This document shows positions 1-11,016 of a DNA stretch of 64,000 bases, one piece after another (the first letter of the stretch is position 1; every line of letters starts with the position of its first letter). The stretch is from Linnemannia schmuckeri (lineage: Eukaryota > Mortierellomycota > Mortierellomycetes > Mortierellales > Mortierellaceae): contig JANATG010000009.1 in NCBI GenBank assembly GCA_029449235.1, forward strand, positions 62,001-126,000, given 5' to 3'. The notes beneath the pieces were generated by a model. That model searched no databases, had not been told where the DNA came from, and worked only from the letters and a program-made list of their open reading frames with translations. A program made the translations under genes and the position numbers.

Positions 1-174
1 TACTTGGCCTACAAATACCAACTCGACGCAATCCTCAAAGCCGCCCAACACGTCTGCGCTCATTCAGCAGCGGCAGCAGCAGTAGCAGCAGAGGTCGGCA
101 GTAACGGTAGTAGTATTAGTCAGGATACTGAGATCCTAGGAAGTCTGGGGTGGGTATCGGGGAAGATAGTGTAG
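1..174 (+). CDS. 3' end of an unidentified protein-coding gene (partial)
   Basis: An open frame enters from the left edge in frame 1 and stops with TAG at 172-174, giving 57 residues. It begins YLAYKYQLDAILKAAQHVC, which has the look of a helical segment. An alanine-rich run, encoded partly by GCA/GCAG repeats, and a Gly/Ser-rich tail ending in GWVSGKIV follow. I do not recognise the family from this fragment. The frame is open to the window edge and its codon use resembles its neighbours, so it is probably the terminal exon of a real gene. No function is offered. Confidence 0.5.
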   Translation, partial: YLAYKYQLDAILKAAQHVCAHSAAAAAVAAEVGSNGSSISQDTEILGSLGWVSGKIV

Positions 175-307
175 ACAATATGAAGGTTGTTGCTGTGATT
201 TATAGGTCTGTTGGTATGAAGTTGCGCGTCTAAAGGGTAGAAGTGGGTTGCACTGTATCGTAGTTTGCGCTATTGTATGTCCTCATGGCGTTCATATCTC
301 CAATTCC

Positions 308-339
<32 letters not shown>

Positions 340-993
340 GCTCTGAACGATTGAGCGAGTCATTGTTTTGTTCCCTAAAGAAACATAATTCCCTTATCAT
401 CACCAAATATCTTCATAAAATAAAAAAATGACAGATGCCAAGAACGCCTGCACTTTGACCAAACAAATGCCAATGTCACTTTTGACAAATCAGAATGACA
501 ATGATTCTTTGTAATGAAGAAGGTGGCCCCCTTTTCTTATTTAAAAGAAAAAAAAAAAAAAGTGTGAGAAAGTGAACAAAGCGCTGTAATCAAGAAGCAG
601 AGGGAAGAGGAAGAGGAGAGACTGTCGGGGTTTGATGGATTGAAAGTCTATAACCTTTTCAATTGTTGGGAACAAAGAGGAGAGAAAAAAAAATGGCAGT
701 GCCCAGTTGAACTAAAGTTCAATCTTTTTTAGACTGGAAGCAAGGCAGGAGTGAAAAAGAAAAAAAAATGCGGGCGCTTAAACCATACCCGGCATCTCTG
801 TCAGCTCGTCGATCTCACACCCTCGGACGTTAAGAGGTATATGAACAAGTCTGCTGGTCAACAGCAGTGTAGCGGATTTTTTTTTATTGGTATCCTGTAT
901 ATGGAGAAAAAGAAGGATAGAATGTCTATTGAGGCGGAAGAAGGAGAAATAAAACACAAAGGAAGGGAGGATCCTGACAGCGTGGCCTCGGAT
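175..993. other. Intergenic region between convergent genes
   Basis: This lies between the 3' end of the gene at the left edge and the 3' end of the PXMP4-like gene. It is A/T-rich and holds a T27 tract (308-334) and an A-rich stretch near 547-561. I see no supported gene in it. A 170-residue open frame at 751-1263 mostly runs antisense to the last PXMP4 exon and is not credible. Confidence 0.6.
308..334. repeat. T27 homopolymer
   Basis: An uninterrupted run of 27 T residues sits 134 bp beyond the stop codon of the left-edge gene. It could be ordinary slippage expansion, or the tail of an old minus-strand retrocopy. No recognisable coding relic adjoins it. Confidence 0.9.
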
Positions 994-2878
994 TTATTTG
1001 TTGTGCCACAAAAAGTTCTTGAGGGTGTTCCAGCGGTTAGAATCGATGTAGATGTACTGCATCGATGCTTGGAGCGAGGGCTGGAGGACATCGCGCTCGT
1101 TCTGGAACAAGAACATCACCGTTGCCCATACCAGCGATGCAAAAATAGGGAACGTCTGTGCTGGCTCCGCAATCACATTCTTCTTCACTGGCAGCTTGGC
1201 CAGTCCCATCATAATACGCGAGAACAAATACAACACAATCTATTTTGGTTGAGAGGTTGGTAAAAGGATAAGTGTTAGTGTTATGTCTGGGTGTCTTCCG
1301 GTAATGGTCTGATGAAGAGGATGGTGCCTTCTTCTTCAAGCTAATATCCTGCCGATGATTCAGTTGCTTTTCTCAGTTGTCCTTGAAAATGAAGGTGCTC
1401 TGGTTTTCTTGCTTTAAGTATTCACTGCGATCGATCGCACCCACTGATCCAAAAAGAAATATACAACCCAAATGCAAAGCACCTCGTCTCCCGAAAAAAA
1501 AGTGGTAAGTCGCCGTAGAGAGTAACAACAAACAACGTTGTGTTCTCCCATACCTCAGAATGAATGAAAAAAAGTAAACAAAACAAAAAGAAAAAGAGCA
1601 GAGGCCATGCTAGGGGTTGTTTGTTGTTGATGCATGTGGATATGCATATGCAATTGAGCACCAAAAATCGACAGCTGTTTGCCGGTCCGCGAAGGGGCAG
1701 AGTTGGCAACTCGATTGTGCTTTTTTGCAATGCATAGCCGGGTTGGTTGGCTGCCGTCCTGTTAATCATGTCAGTCGAACCGGTTGGAGTTGAATTGAGT
1801 TGATCGGTTGAATCGGTTGGATAGCTGTTGATTCGGTTCCTGTGTGGCCCCTCCTATGCCTGTTGCCTGTGTGCTTTTTCATATTATTTTGTATATGTCC
1901 ATCCAGTCAAATCTTCCTGATTGTGATTCTTCTCTCTTCAAGTAGGTGGAGTGGGAGGTAAAGAGTGTTGATAAAAAAAAAGGTTTGCCATGAGCTTGTT
2001 TCCCCAGCCGATCGGGTCCCTGGTTGTGAGTAATCATACAACCGGAACCGGCGACAGAGGCCTGGGTGGCGGGAGAGAGAGAGAGGGAGAGGGAGGTTCG
2101 GGGCGGAGAAAAAAAAGGAACGAAGCGAAACAAAAAAAAGTGTACGCCCATGAGGTGTTTCGGCGTAATTGTTCTGAAGAAAAAAGGGAGTTGGGAAGAG
2201 TAAGTTATCCTCAAAGATGAAAATTTACCTGCTGGTTGACATTGTTGTTTTCGCCAAAGACCATGTAACCGCCGACAAGACCAGCCAGGAAAGAATCCAT
2301 GGGACGCTCCTTGCCGTGCATTCTGCGCTGGACAATCAACAGGGTCTTGTAGATGGTGGCAAAGAAGGCCAGGTTCTTGGCGTGCTGCTTGGTCGCCTTC
2401 AGAACAAACCTTGACATATCCTTGAAGCTATTTCACATGGTAGGGGGCCAAGGTAATCGGGTAAGTAAACAAGAACAACAAAGAGACAACAAGTGTGTGA
2501 GCATATGGTGGAATAGAGGGGTCAGTGTATGACAGTCTGACAGACAGACAGGATTGATCCGGTCAGGCATGTCCCCGATATGCTGTTTCTTTGTTTCCTT
2601 GTATTCCTTTGTGTGGACCTGTCTCTTTGCCTTCTTTCCGTCCGTGTGTTCACGCAATGCTCTGTCTGTGTAAAGTACCGACAAAAATCGCAAAACACTT
2701 GCAAAAGTCCAATTCCTTACTTGGAGCGACGGAAGAGGAGGGTCATAACGAGGGCATGAGGGAAGCGGATCTTTGCTCCGTAGACAAGACCGTTCCTAAA
2801 GCCCTTGACGATCGACAGCAGGTCATGGTACTCGGGCGTCAGGATGAACTGCGTAGCGGCGTTCTTGATTGCGTCCAT
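994..2878 (-). CDS. PXMP4: Peroxisomal membrane protein 4-like (PMP24 family)
   Basis: Three exons (2721-2878, 2229-2427, 994-1239) join in phase to give 200 residues; the human protein has 212. Family landmarks are in order: GFRNGLVYGAKIRFPHALVM near the N terminus, a central FGENNNVNQQ motif, then a C-terminal DVLQPSLQASMQYIYIDSN. Several hydrophobic stretches fit a multi-pass peroxisomal membrane protein of the Tim17/Tim22/Tim23/PMP24 group. Its molecular role in the family is poorly defined. The ATG chosen at 2878 directly precedes the conserved N-terminal block. Intron 2 is 989 bp, long for this window, and no extra exon is needed inside it because the phases already match. Identification rests on the GENNN motif and overall collinearity. 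Confidence 0.9.
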
Positions 2879-3902
2879 TGTTGTTGGTAATTAGGAGTGT
2901 GAGTTAGGTGATGGAGTGATGGAGGAGGTAAAGATGCAAAACAAGAGCAACAAGTGAGAGAGGATGTCAGGGCGGATGAGTGGAGAAGAAGAGAAGAATG
3001 ACGAAGGGGGTATCGACGGGGAAAGAGTGAAGAGAGGAGTGGAGAAGTAAAGGAGAAAGAAGAAAGAAGAGAGAAACGAACAAAAAGACAGAAAAGTCGC
3101 GGTTTTAGAAATGTGCGAGCTTGTGTCCGTGGAGAAGGAAACAAGACTCAAAAAGAAAACGATCAAAAGGATAGTTCCAAATAAAAAGATTTGCCCACCT
3201 CACACTCACTTCGCTATAATGTCTGGGCTCAAATTTAAACTTGACTCCAACCCTTCAAAGACATCTCCCCGCTCTCGTTCATTGTGTCTTTGTCATTCAG
3301 CATGTCATTCCGACGCCCTGATTGGCTCTTATGGCCTGGAGTACGCACGTGAAAACTCACACTCACACTCTTCTCGTGTTCTTTTCTCTGTTACTTCGTG
3401 TTATTCACCCTCGTACGACAATTGAACCCTTCGAGTCATTCGATCTTTTCTCTTTCTTTTGGTACCCACGGAAAAAGAAGAGAGAGAAAGAGAAAGAGAG
3501 AACCATTATCCCTGCCTTGCTCTATTGCATACCTGTTTGTTTGTACTCTTTCCCTCAAAGAAAGAAAATTGCTCCGAAGATATGTGTCCGTGGGTCGATC
3601 ACTTTCGGACAGCATTGATCCTTTTCCCTCAATTGACCATTTGTTATGGCTTGCTATTCGCTTTCTACCATACATATACCTTTCAATGTTCGCGCCTCGC
3701 GATATTTGATACTTCACACAAAAAAAAACCCCCCTTTATATAATATGCTGCAAATGTGTGTGAGCGTATATGTGTGTGTGTGGGCTAAAATATAGGTGTT
3801 TCCTGTTGTCCTGGCGCGCCCTGATACGACATTACATCGCCCTTGTCATAAACCCATCTCCGCCTCCGCTCATTGACTAAAGGTAGCCAAAGAATTGGTA
3901 GT
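2879..3902. promoter_or_regulatory. Upstream region of PXMP4-like gene, also 3' flank of the ariadne gene
   Basis: The part next to 2879 is purine-rich on the + strand, so CT-rich on the coding strand, as upstream of other genes here. A CACGTG core lies at about 3346-3351. A GT repeat is found near 3760-3780. Open frames in this interval are low-complexity and I consider none of them a gene. Confidence 0.4.
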
Positions 3903-6573
3903 TTACTTGTTAAAGTCAACAAAGAACTCCCAGCGGCCATCAACAAGACCCTTGGCAGTATCCTCAAGTACAACCTCGCGACGGCTCTCAACATAAACAG
4001 TCTTGTCCAGCACCTGTTGACGGAGCTCGGCAATCTTCTCCCGCTCAATCGGCTTCTCAAGCAACTCGCTCAATGCCTCAACCGCCACCTCAAGGTCGCG
4101 CTGGTTGTCCTCAAACAGCTCCGTCATATTGTTCCGAGCTAAATAGAACGCGAAAGCATATGTCCATCGGAGTGTCATACGGCACGAAGTCAACACATCC
4201 ACAGCCCTCTTCAAGAACTGAACCTCAATCCATGACAAGTCGCTTGTCCTCTGCATCTCCTCCATTTTCTTCTCCGTCTTTGTATACAGATCCCGATCCA
4301 GCTTGGCCGAGTGTTCATGGTTCGCGTAACGGTTGTAGTACTGTTATGCACATTTAAAAAAGGAAATAAAGTAGTGACGATCAGCAATCATGTAAAGGTA
4401 GACAAAGGTTGTAGAAAAAGAACATATGGAAAAACGAGAAATATCTACAGAAAGAAACAAAAGAAAAAGTGAAAAAATGAAAAAGGAAACAATTGGAAAA
4501 AGAAAAGAAAAAAAAAATGGATCATAACCCATGAAAAAATAAAAATAAAAAATAAAAAAAAGGACATGAATCAACAGGATAAGAGAGAATACACCAATTG
4601 CAACAGAGAAGGAAAAGACGTACGTGGAGGTAACGCTCGAGAGAGGCGCGGGACTTGGCTTGCTGGTCGCGGGCATCGGCACTGCTGGACTCCTCGAAAC
4701 GGTTGCAGTTGTACCACGAGGTACCGTGCTCAGACCAGGGGCCCATGCAGACCCAGCAGAACTCGTATTTACACTTGCGGCACGTCATATGGTTGCATCC
4801 TCCGTTCTTCTCGATCGTCGACTGACATTTGCTGCATTCTTTTGTATGCGCCGAAATCCAGTTGGCTGTCTCCGAATCATCCGCGCATTTCTTCTTCCAC
4901 ATCTTGACCAGTCCGCAGGGCGCAGGCTGGTGATCGTCCAGAGTACAGTTGAAACAGAACTTGTGTCCACAGTCGCACGCCACCGTTGGGACAATGGTTG
5001 TAAAAGAAGAGTGTGAAAGTCGGCACTCGATTGCGTATTCGCAGTTGGGTGCAGGGCACCAAACCAAGTTGTCCAAGTCCGACACATATGCTCTGTCTTG
5101 CAACTGGCGATATCTATGTTCAATACAATTGGAGATATGTTTTGGTTAGATTAAACAACATAAATGAAACCAGGTGACAAATGTGTGGATATTAAATGGA
5201 AGGAACAAGGAAGAAAGGGCAACGAGAGTAATAATGATGACACCAGCAAAGAAAGCAGTAGAGAAAGAAACTTACTTGGACATGACGGCTGCAGGGACAA
5301 CCTTCTTGATGGTAGGTTCATCGACGACGACATCGCACCCAGTCTCAGGACAGAGGATCCGGCGGCACTCGCCCTCCTCGACAATCTTCTGACGCAAATA
5401 GTGCTCGTAGCAGGGTTGACAAAATACGTGTCCACAGCGCAATCCAAATGCAGGACCGGCACTGCTGTCGTCAAAGCAGATCATACAGACGAATCCTCTA
5501 GGTCGCTTCACCTGAGGGGTGTGAACATCATCCAGAACCACACCAGCCTTGTCCAGGATCTCTTGGGCATGGTCCATATACCGCTCGACGAGACGCTCCT
5601 TGTTCCACTTGAAATTTCTCAGAAGAGCCGCTGCCTGATCCTGCGACATGCCGAGAATGCCGGCAACATGGCTCGACGCACTCGCTTGAGCCGCCACAAT
5701 GTCGGACAGGGGTAGGACTGAATAGTCGATCTGGTACGCCTTCTTGCGCTGCTTTTCCGTGATCATATCTGAGAACCCAATATCCTCTGTCTGCTCGTAT
5801 TCCAGGTCTAATCATTAATGTCCATTGAATAAGTTATCAGCGTGTTTGTTAGTTGAGACCTATCCAATCGACACACAATTGGTGGCGTTTTTCTTCTTGT
5901 TTTGTCTGTCAATGTCCAGAGCGGAGACAAAGAGGGATTTTATCCTTCTAGAAGCGTCCCATGCGGCCTTTTTGAAGTTTATCGCTGTAGGTATGGATGA
6001 CATATACGACCCCCGACAATGAGTGGACTTTTTTTTTCTCTCTCTCTCCTTACCCGATCCTTCCTCCTGTGAATCAAAGTCGTCATAGTCAGACGAGCCT
6101 ATGGAACAAGAAAGAGAAGAGACAATAGTGGTGTGCGATGCGATTAGTCATCGTTGAGAAAAGAAGAAGAAAAAAGCTACTTGCGACTAAAGAGAAACAC
6201 CTTTTGCAAGTGATCCTTCTCTGTTTGCAAGTCAGTGTACGTGTGAATGCACCCCATGGCACTGTGCATTTGGATGTTGGAGGTGAGGTGAGCTGATACG
6301 AGTATAGAGGAAGGAAACAGGATGGTGGGTTCTCCCCATTCTCAGTCCCTCTCAGCTGCCTGTCACTCTCTCACTGTTCATTCGTAGTTTTTGTTCCGTG
6401 CGTGTGCATCCTTCCTCCTCCTTTTGAGCTTCCTTGTTTGCTTCCTTGTGTGTCCTTGTATGTTTTTTTGTATCGTCTGCCGATGCAAGGTAAAAGGCGA
6501 ACAGGTGATGTCGTTATTCTTCCTCTTGAGTCTTACCAGCAAAGTCGTCCTCGCTGAGTGTTCCTGAGCTCAT
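3903..6573 (-). CDS. ARI1: Ariadne-type RBR E3 ubiquitin-protein ligase
   Basis: Five exons (6537-6573, 6054-6098, 5276-5807, 4624-5113, 3903-4340) give 513 residues, a normal ariadne length. After an acidic start and a UBA-like stretch (EDQAAALLRNF-type helices around residue 85), RING1 begins with CMIC near residue 135 and includes CGHVFCQPC. The IBR contains CDCGHKFCFNC. RING2 contains KNGGCNHMTC, whose first Cys (about residue 311) is the thioester-forming catalytic cysteine of RBR ligases. The C-terminal ariadne domain is marked by SWIEVQFLKRAVDVL and ESRREVVLEDT. In the family it takes ubiquitin from UBCH7-type E2s, often together with neddylated cullin-RING ligases. The first two exons are tiny (37 and 45 nt) and encode a Ser/Asp-rich leader, so the start is the least certain part. 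Confidence 0.95.
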
Positions 6574-7002
6574 TGTAAAGTAAGGTCTGTTGCTGTTGAG
6601 TTGTTTTGGTGGTTGTTTGTTTGAGTGAAAATGTGAAAGTGTGAGGGAATGAATGAGTAAGAGCAGTGAGTAAGTGAGTCTACGGGAATGAAGTCTGAAG
6701 GGAAAGAAAAGAAAAAGAGTTTTAAAAAAATTGAAATCAAATCGCGCTTTTGCGCTGTGTCGTTGGACTGACCAACCACAGGTCACATGGCTCACTCAAT
6801 CACTCTCACTCGATTTTCACGTAAGGGACACGCTGCTGAAAAGGAGGTGTACATGCAACTTTCAAGGCAAGTTGCTCGCGTGTTCAACGGATGATTAGCA
6901 TATACACACATGAGCACAGAATCGAGAGACCGAGTTTGAATGTTGATGATGATAATAGCAATAATAGCAATGGTAAAGAGCGAAAATAAAGAAAAGATAA
7001 AT
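6574..7002. promoter_or_regulatory. Promoter side of the ariadne gene and 3' flank of EXO1
   Basis: The part beside 6574 is the presumed 5' UTR and promoter of the ariadne gene, pyrimidine-rich on the coding strand. Next to 7002 lies the EXO1 3' UTR. I see no additional gene. Confidence 0.4.
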
Positions 7003-9702
7003 TTAATGCTGGGCACGGACAGGCACTGAGGACGAAGAAGCCGTAAACCGGAACCGGTCAAGGCACAGCTTTGGTCGCGCATCCTCTTCTTCTTCCTCAA
7101 TGAGCGATTGGGACGTATTTGTCGATGATGATGGCGAAGTTGATGAAGGAGAGGAAGAAGAGGAGCCCGATAGCCGTCTGGTAGAATCTGCAGAGCGCGT
7201 TATCGTCTTTACAATAGTTGCCTCGCTCACATAAGTCAGATCAGGGAGCAGGCGGCCTGACTCAAGGTGATAAACAGAAAATCCTGACTGTGCTTCGGCA
7301 TTCTCCAATTGGGTATCTACTGTTCTGGCCAGGGGCTCGGCAGTCCTTGAACTTGTCGTGCTGTTACTAATCGAGGTGGTGGTTTGGGTAGGTGGTCGTA
7401 CACCTGACGAGGTAGTAGTTGAAACTGCCGACCTGGCCTTGGGGTTGAGCTGGATTCGACCGCAGTTTTGAAAGGCTCGCCTCAGACCGGGTGTCCGTCC
7501 AGGCTGAGCAGTGTTGGAAAACTTTTCCCGCCATCCTTGAATCACCTTGGCTTCTGCGCGCTTGTACTCAACGACCTCCTCTTCCTCTGCCTTTGACTCG
7601 ACTGGCGCAGAAACCTTTTCGGGACTGGCAACGGCTTCATTTGCGGTGGCGGGTCGAGACTTTTTAGGGCTCCTGCTCATAGACTCACGCCGTTTTGTAG
7701 GTGACTGCACCTTGGGCATATCTACCGAGTGCAACAGTGCAGCTTCATCCAAGCCTATGCCACTGTCTTGTCGTGGAGTTGAAGATCGGGTATCTTGGGC
7801 AGTCGGTGCGGTTGTTGTTGAGGTGTCGCAATCGTCCGTTGTGTCGATAGTATCAAAAAGTCCAAAGAACCGGCTCCTTGACTCGACAATGACATTTCGA
7901 GACTGGGACGTCGGCTCTGGCGAGCATCTATGTTGATACGGCTGCGTCGTTGGCGGAAAGATACTCGACATGTTGTCAAATGAATCAGGTTTTGGAGATG
8001 CCTCGAGCACCCGTCGCTTAATAGTCGCAAAGTTGTCGTTCTTGGGAAACTCGCGCTTCTGTGTTCCAGTATGAGTCGAGGTTGTTGTCGTGAAGGTTTT
8101 TTGAAAATAAGTATTAATCGCCTTTCCAGCAGCCTGTTTAGAGTAACGAGGAACGAAATTATTGTTAGTATTCCATTTCCTCTTCTCATCAACCATTTTA
8201 ATCTCGCGATTACATGAAGAAATGCCACTTACAGGTCGGTTCTCCTTGCCAACATAGCTATGTTTTACATAGTAATTAGGTCTTTGGTTGACTGATCCGC
8301 TGAGAGGTGTCTTGTCGATGGGGCTGATCCTTCCCTCTGCGATGCCTAGAATCACTGCTGGCTCTAATGGTCTACTCGTCGGAATTAAAAGATCAAAACA
8401 TCAGTTATTATCGTCTTCAACAGCCAAGGAAAACGACAAGTCAATACGGATCAATCAACACTTACGGCCCCAGGAAGTGATACTCCTCGGTTAGCATAAG
8501 CTCCTGCAGGTCATCTGGGATAGGGTTGAGATGGACCATAGACTTTGATCTAGGATCAAAGACTCGAGCATAGAGAAAGGTCAAGTCGGCTTGCCGGAAC
8601 TCCATCTCATAGCTCGACGGGATCTTCATACTGGTATTCTCCATGCGCACATGTCGGAGGACCTTGTCGTATGTCTTGTAACGTCGTAAAAGTCGTTGTG
8701 CTGTTTTGAGGCCCATTCCTGGGATCGATGGCAAATAGTCGCATCCGGCAAGAATACACATGTGACGAATTTCAGTCAGTGTCCAGTCCTGAAATGACAC
8801 TTCCTGCACCCTGCTGAGCTGATCAAACAGGATCTCTGTTCCTGCGCCAAACTGATCCAACTTGAAGATCACCTATGAACAGAGACGCAAAAAAGTGAGT
8901 GAGTGCCAAGATAGATTTGCGGTTCATATCGATGTAGCACATAGAAAACGGATTACCTTCTTGCAGCCAAAGACAAGGAGATCAGAGTCTTCGGTGACAA
9001 TGCCGTCAACAAGCCCATGTTTCTCTAGATACGCTAACTGAGCATCAGCCTCATAGGGTGCCACCACAAAGTCGACTCCTGCTGCTTTGAGAGCTAGAAT
9101 GACCTCAAATGCCATTTCGGGTGTTACATCCACACATTTGCGGAACTGGTCCATTGCCTGCTTTGACTTTCCTGCCCGATGAAGATCCAATGCCTGCTTC
9201 TTGCTCTCCTCCCTTCGGCTATTATCCAAGTGGAGAATTGTTATTTTAATTAATTTGTCCGCCACCAAATTTCAAAAGATAAAATTTGATTTGTGAATGT
9301 AGTTGCTACTAACCTCAGACGTTCCTGCTCTGTGGATGCCTTAGAAGGCAAATATCCGCCATCAAAGACGACATAGGGCTTCACGCCAAAGAATTTGAAC
9401 ATCTCAATCTTGCGCATAAAGTACGTGACATATCTATATCGAATGAAACAGCGTGTTTGTTTGTCAGACAAGGGCACGAATGCGACTGCTTCGCACATCA
9501 GTCAAGCACAAGGTAAGAAGAGTGATGAAATGGACGCGTACTTGTTGGTAAGTTGGCCGAGACAGAGTTCCTGAGCACAAGAGAAGGCGCCCTTGTGGAG
9601 CCAGACGTATCCGTCGACGGCGAGGGTCTTTCCTGCGTAGTCCTTGAGATGTACGGGTCTCTCGATTGACTTTAGCAGGGGCAACAGACCCTGAATTCCC
9701 AT
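7003..9702 (-). CDS. EXO1: Exonuclease 1 (XPG/RAD2-family 5'-3' DNA exonuclease)
   Basis: Six exons (9542-9702, 9314-9433, 8957-9218, 8466-8872, 8233-8371, 7003-8133) give about 739 residues. The N terminus, MGIQGLLPLLKSI, must be free after Met/Gly as in all XPG-family nucleases. The metal-binding acidic residues are visible in AVDGYVWLHKG, VVFDGG, APYEADAQLAYL, TEDSDLLVFG and AGCDYLPSIPGMGLKTA, the last being the helix-two-turn-helix. The C-terminal 400 residues are Ser/Thr-rich and probably disordered, as is typical for regulatory and MLH1-binding tails. EXO1 acts in mismatch repair and DNA end resection. A 99-bp segment at 8134-8232 is read here as an intron (GTAAGT donor, TACTAAC branch, CAG acceptor), but it is stop-free and in phase, so retention would add 33 residues. 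Confidence 0.95.
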
Positions 9703-9974
9703 TGTGTTGTGTCGTCCTTCTTTGTTTTTATTGCTGTCGTTGTTTGCTGGAGCGAATGTGTTGTTGTTGTAGTGGTTTGATGCGAATGGTAAGTGTGTAT
9801 CAGATAAGTGAGTGTGGAGCAGCAAGTGAGACGAGAGGAGGGGGTATTTGGTGGCAATGGGCGGATGTGTCTTTGTTTGTGTACCTTGTCTCTTTTGACA
9901 CTCCAGTACCAAACAGGGTCAAAAGAAACATAAAAAAGCGCGACATTGGAGGAAAAGGGTGGCTTGTGGCACAG

Positions 9975-9982
9975 GTCACGTG
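9975..9982. promoter_or_regulatory. Candidate CBF1-type E-box (GTCACGTG)
   Basis: The octamer matches RTCACRTG, the yeast Cbf1 consensus used at sulfur-assimilation genes, and it sits in the region shared with MET10. It is about 275 bp from the EXO1 start but over 1 kb from the MET10 start. The same octamer occurs at 45221 and 58603, so specificity is uncertain. Confidence 0.3.
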
Positions 9983-10222
9983 TAAAAATTGCGCTTCTTT
10001 TTTTTATTCTTTCATCTCCGAGTTGGGATTGAAACGTGAAATGCATGCGGACAAAAGGTCAGGCACCGAACAACGAGGGACACTTCCCCCGAACGAAGCA
10101 GCGAGCCCACTTCGCCCAGATCAAACAACTGACACAGAGGGGATGGTGCGTTTGGAGGCAGAAGAAGTATCCATCGATAATCTGATTTGTTCTTCTCTGA
10201 GAAGAGGAGGAGCAAGAAGAAG

Positions 10223-10245
10223 GAGAGAGAGAGAGAGAGAGAGAG
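10223..10245. repeat. GA dinucleotide microsatellite
   Basis: Eleven consecutive GA units followed by a final G form a simple sequence repeat in the EXO1/MET10 intergenic region. It forms part of an artefactual Arg/Glu-rich open frame. Confidence 0.9.
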
Positions 10246-11016
10246 TCGTCAAATGCCTGTTGCTTCCATCTCGATCAAGATATGAGAGAACAGGAATGCC
10301 TCTTGTCCATTTGGCAAGCAAGGAGAACAAGTGGACTCATGGATGACAAAGAAGAAGAAGAAGAAAAGGGTCGGACCAATTGTTGGCAACGGATTAGAGA
10401 AGCAGCGAACAGTTGCCCGGAGCAACCGATAACTCCCTCCCTCCTTGACTCCACTAATGCCTGAAAAAGACGAAAAATGTCGCCATCCTTACTGAAAGTG
10501 ATGGCTGTCTCCCATAGATACACAGTCACATCCATCCAATCAAATTCTCCCAATTCTCTTATTTCCGAATATCTACTCCCTTTTTACTTCGCGATCCATT
10601 CAGTGACATTCATATTGCTTACTGTACAAGCGTGCTGGACAATGCTCAAGTGTGTGTGTATGTATGTGCTCTGTCCTGTCCCTCTCACTGCCCGTCTGTT
10701 CCTTTTGGGCGATGGCGCGATTCATAATCGCCATGCAATTGTCCGTCCCAAAGATCGATCTCTTTTATCTTTGCTATACAAAAGGACCACAGGTCCCTGC
10801 TCACTTCGCTTCTTTTTTTTTTTTTTTCTTCCTCTTCTTTACCTCTTCTTTTTCTTCACTCCTCCCTCCTCCCTCCTCTTCCTTCTTCACTCTCCACCTG
10901 TCAATCCTCCTCTCTCATCCTCCTCCTCCTTCCTCCTTCCCCCCCGTCATCTTTTTCATTTCATATTCCTGCATTTTTTTTTCATATCTTTTTCTGTAAT
11001 ATAACATTAAGCAACA

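Larger units (their letters stand above)
9703..11016. promoter_or_regulatory. Divergent intergenic region between EXO1 and MET10
   Basis: This 1.3-kb interval separates two divergently transcribed genes. It contains a GTCACGTG octamer (9975-9982), a GA dinucleotide tract (10223-10245) and, just before MET10, a strong C/T-rich block (about 10810-10960) typical of highly expressed fungal genes. The frames crossing it encode low-complexity Ser/Phe/Leu-rich peptides created by the pyrimidine tracts and are not genes. Confidence 0.5.

Noticed and set aside
751..1263. 170-residue + strand frame
   Set aside because: It overlaps the last exon of the PXMP4-like gene in antisense and begins in Lys-rich A tracts; no conserved motif.
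10477..11004. 175-residue frame before MET10
   Set aside because: Phe/Ser/Leu-rich product of the promoter C/T tract.
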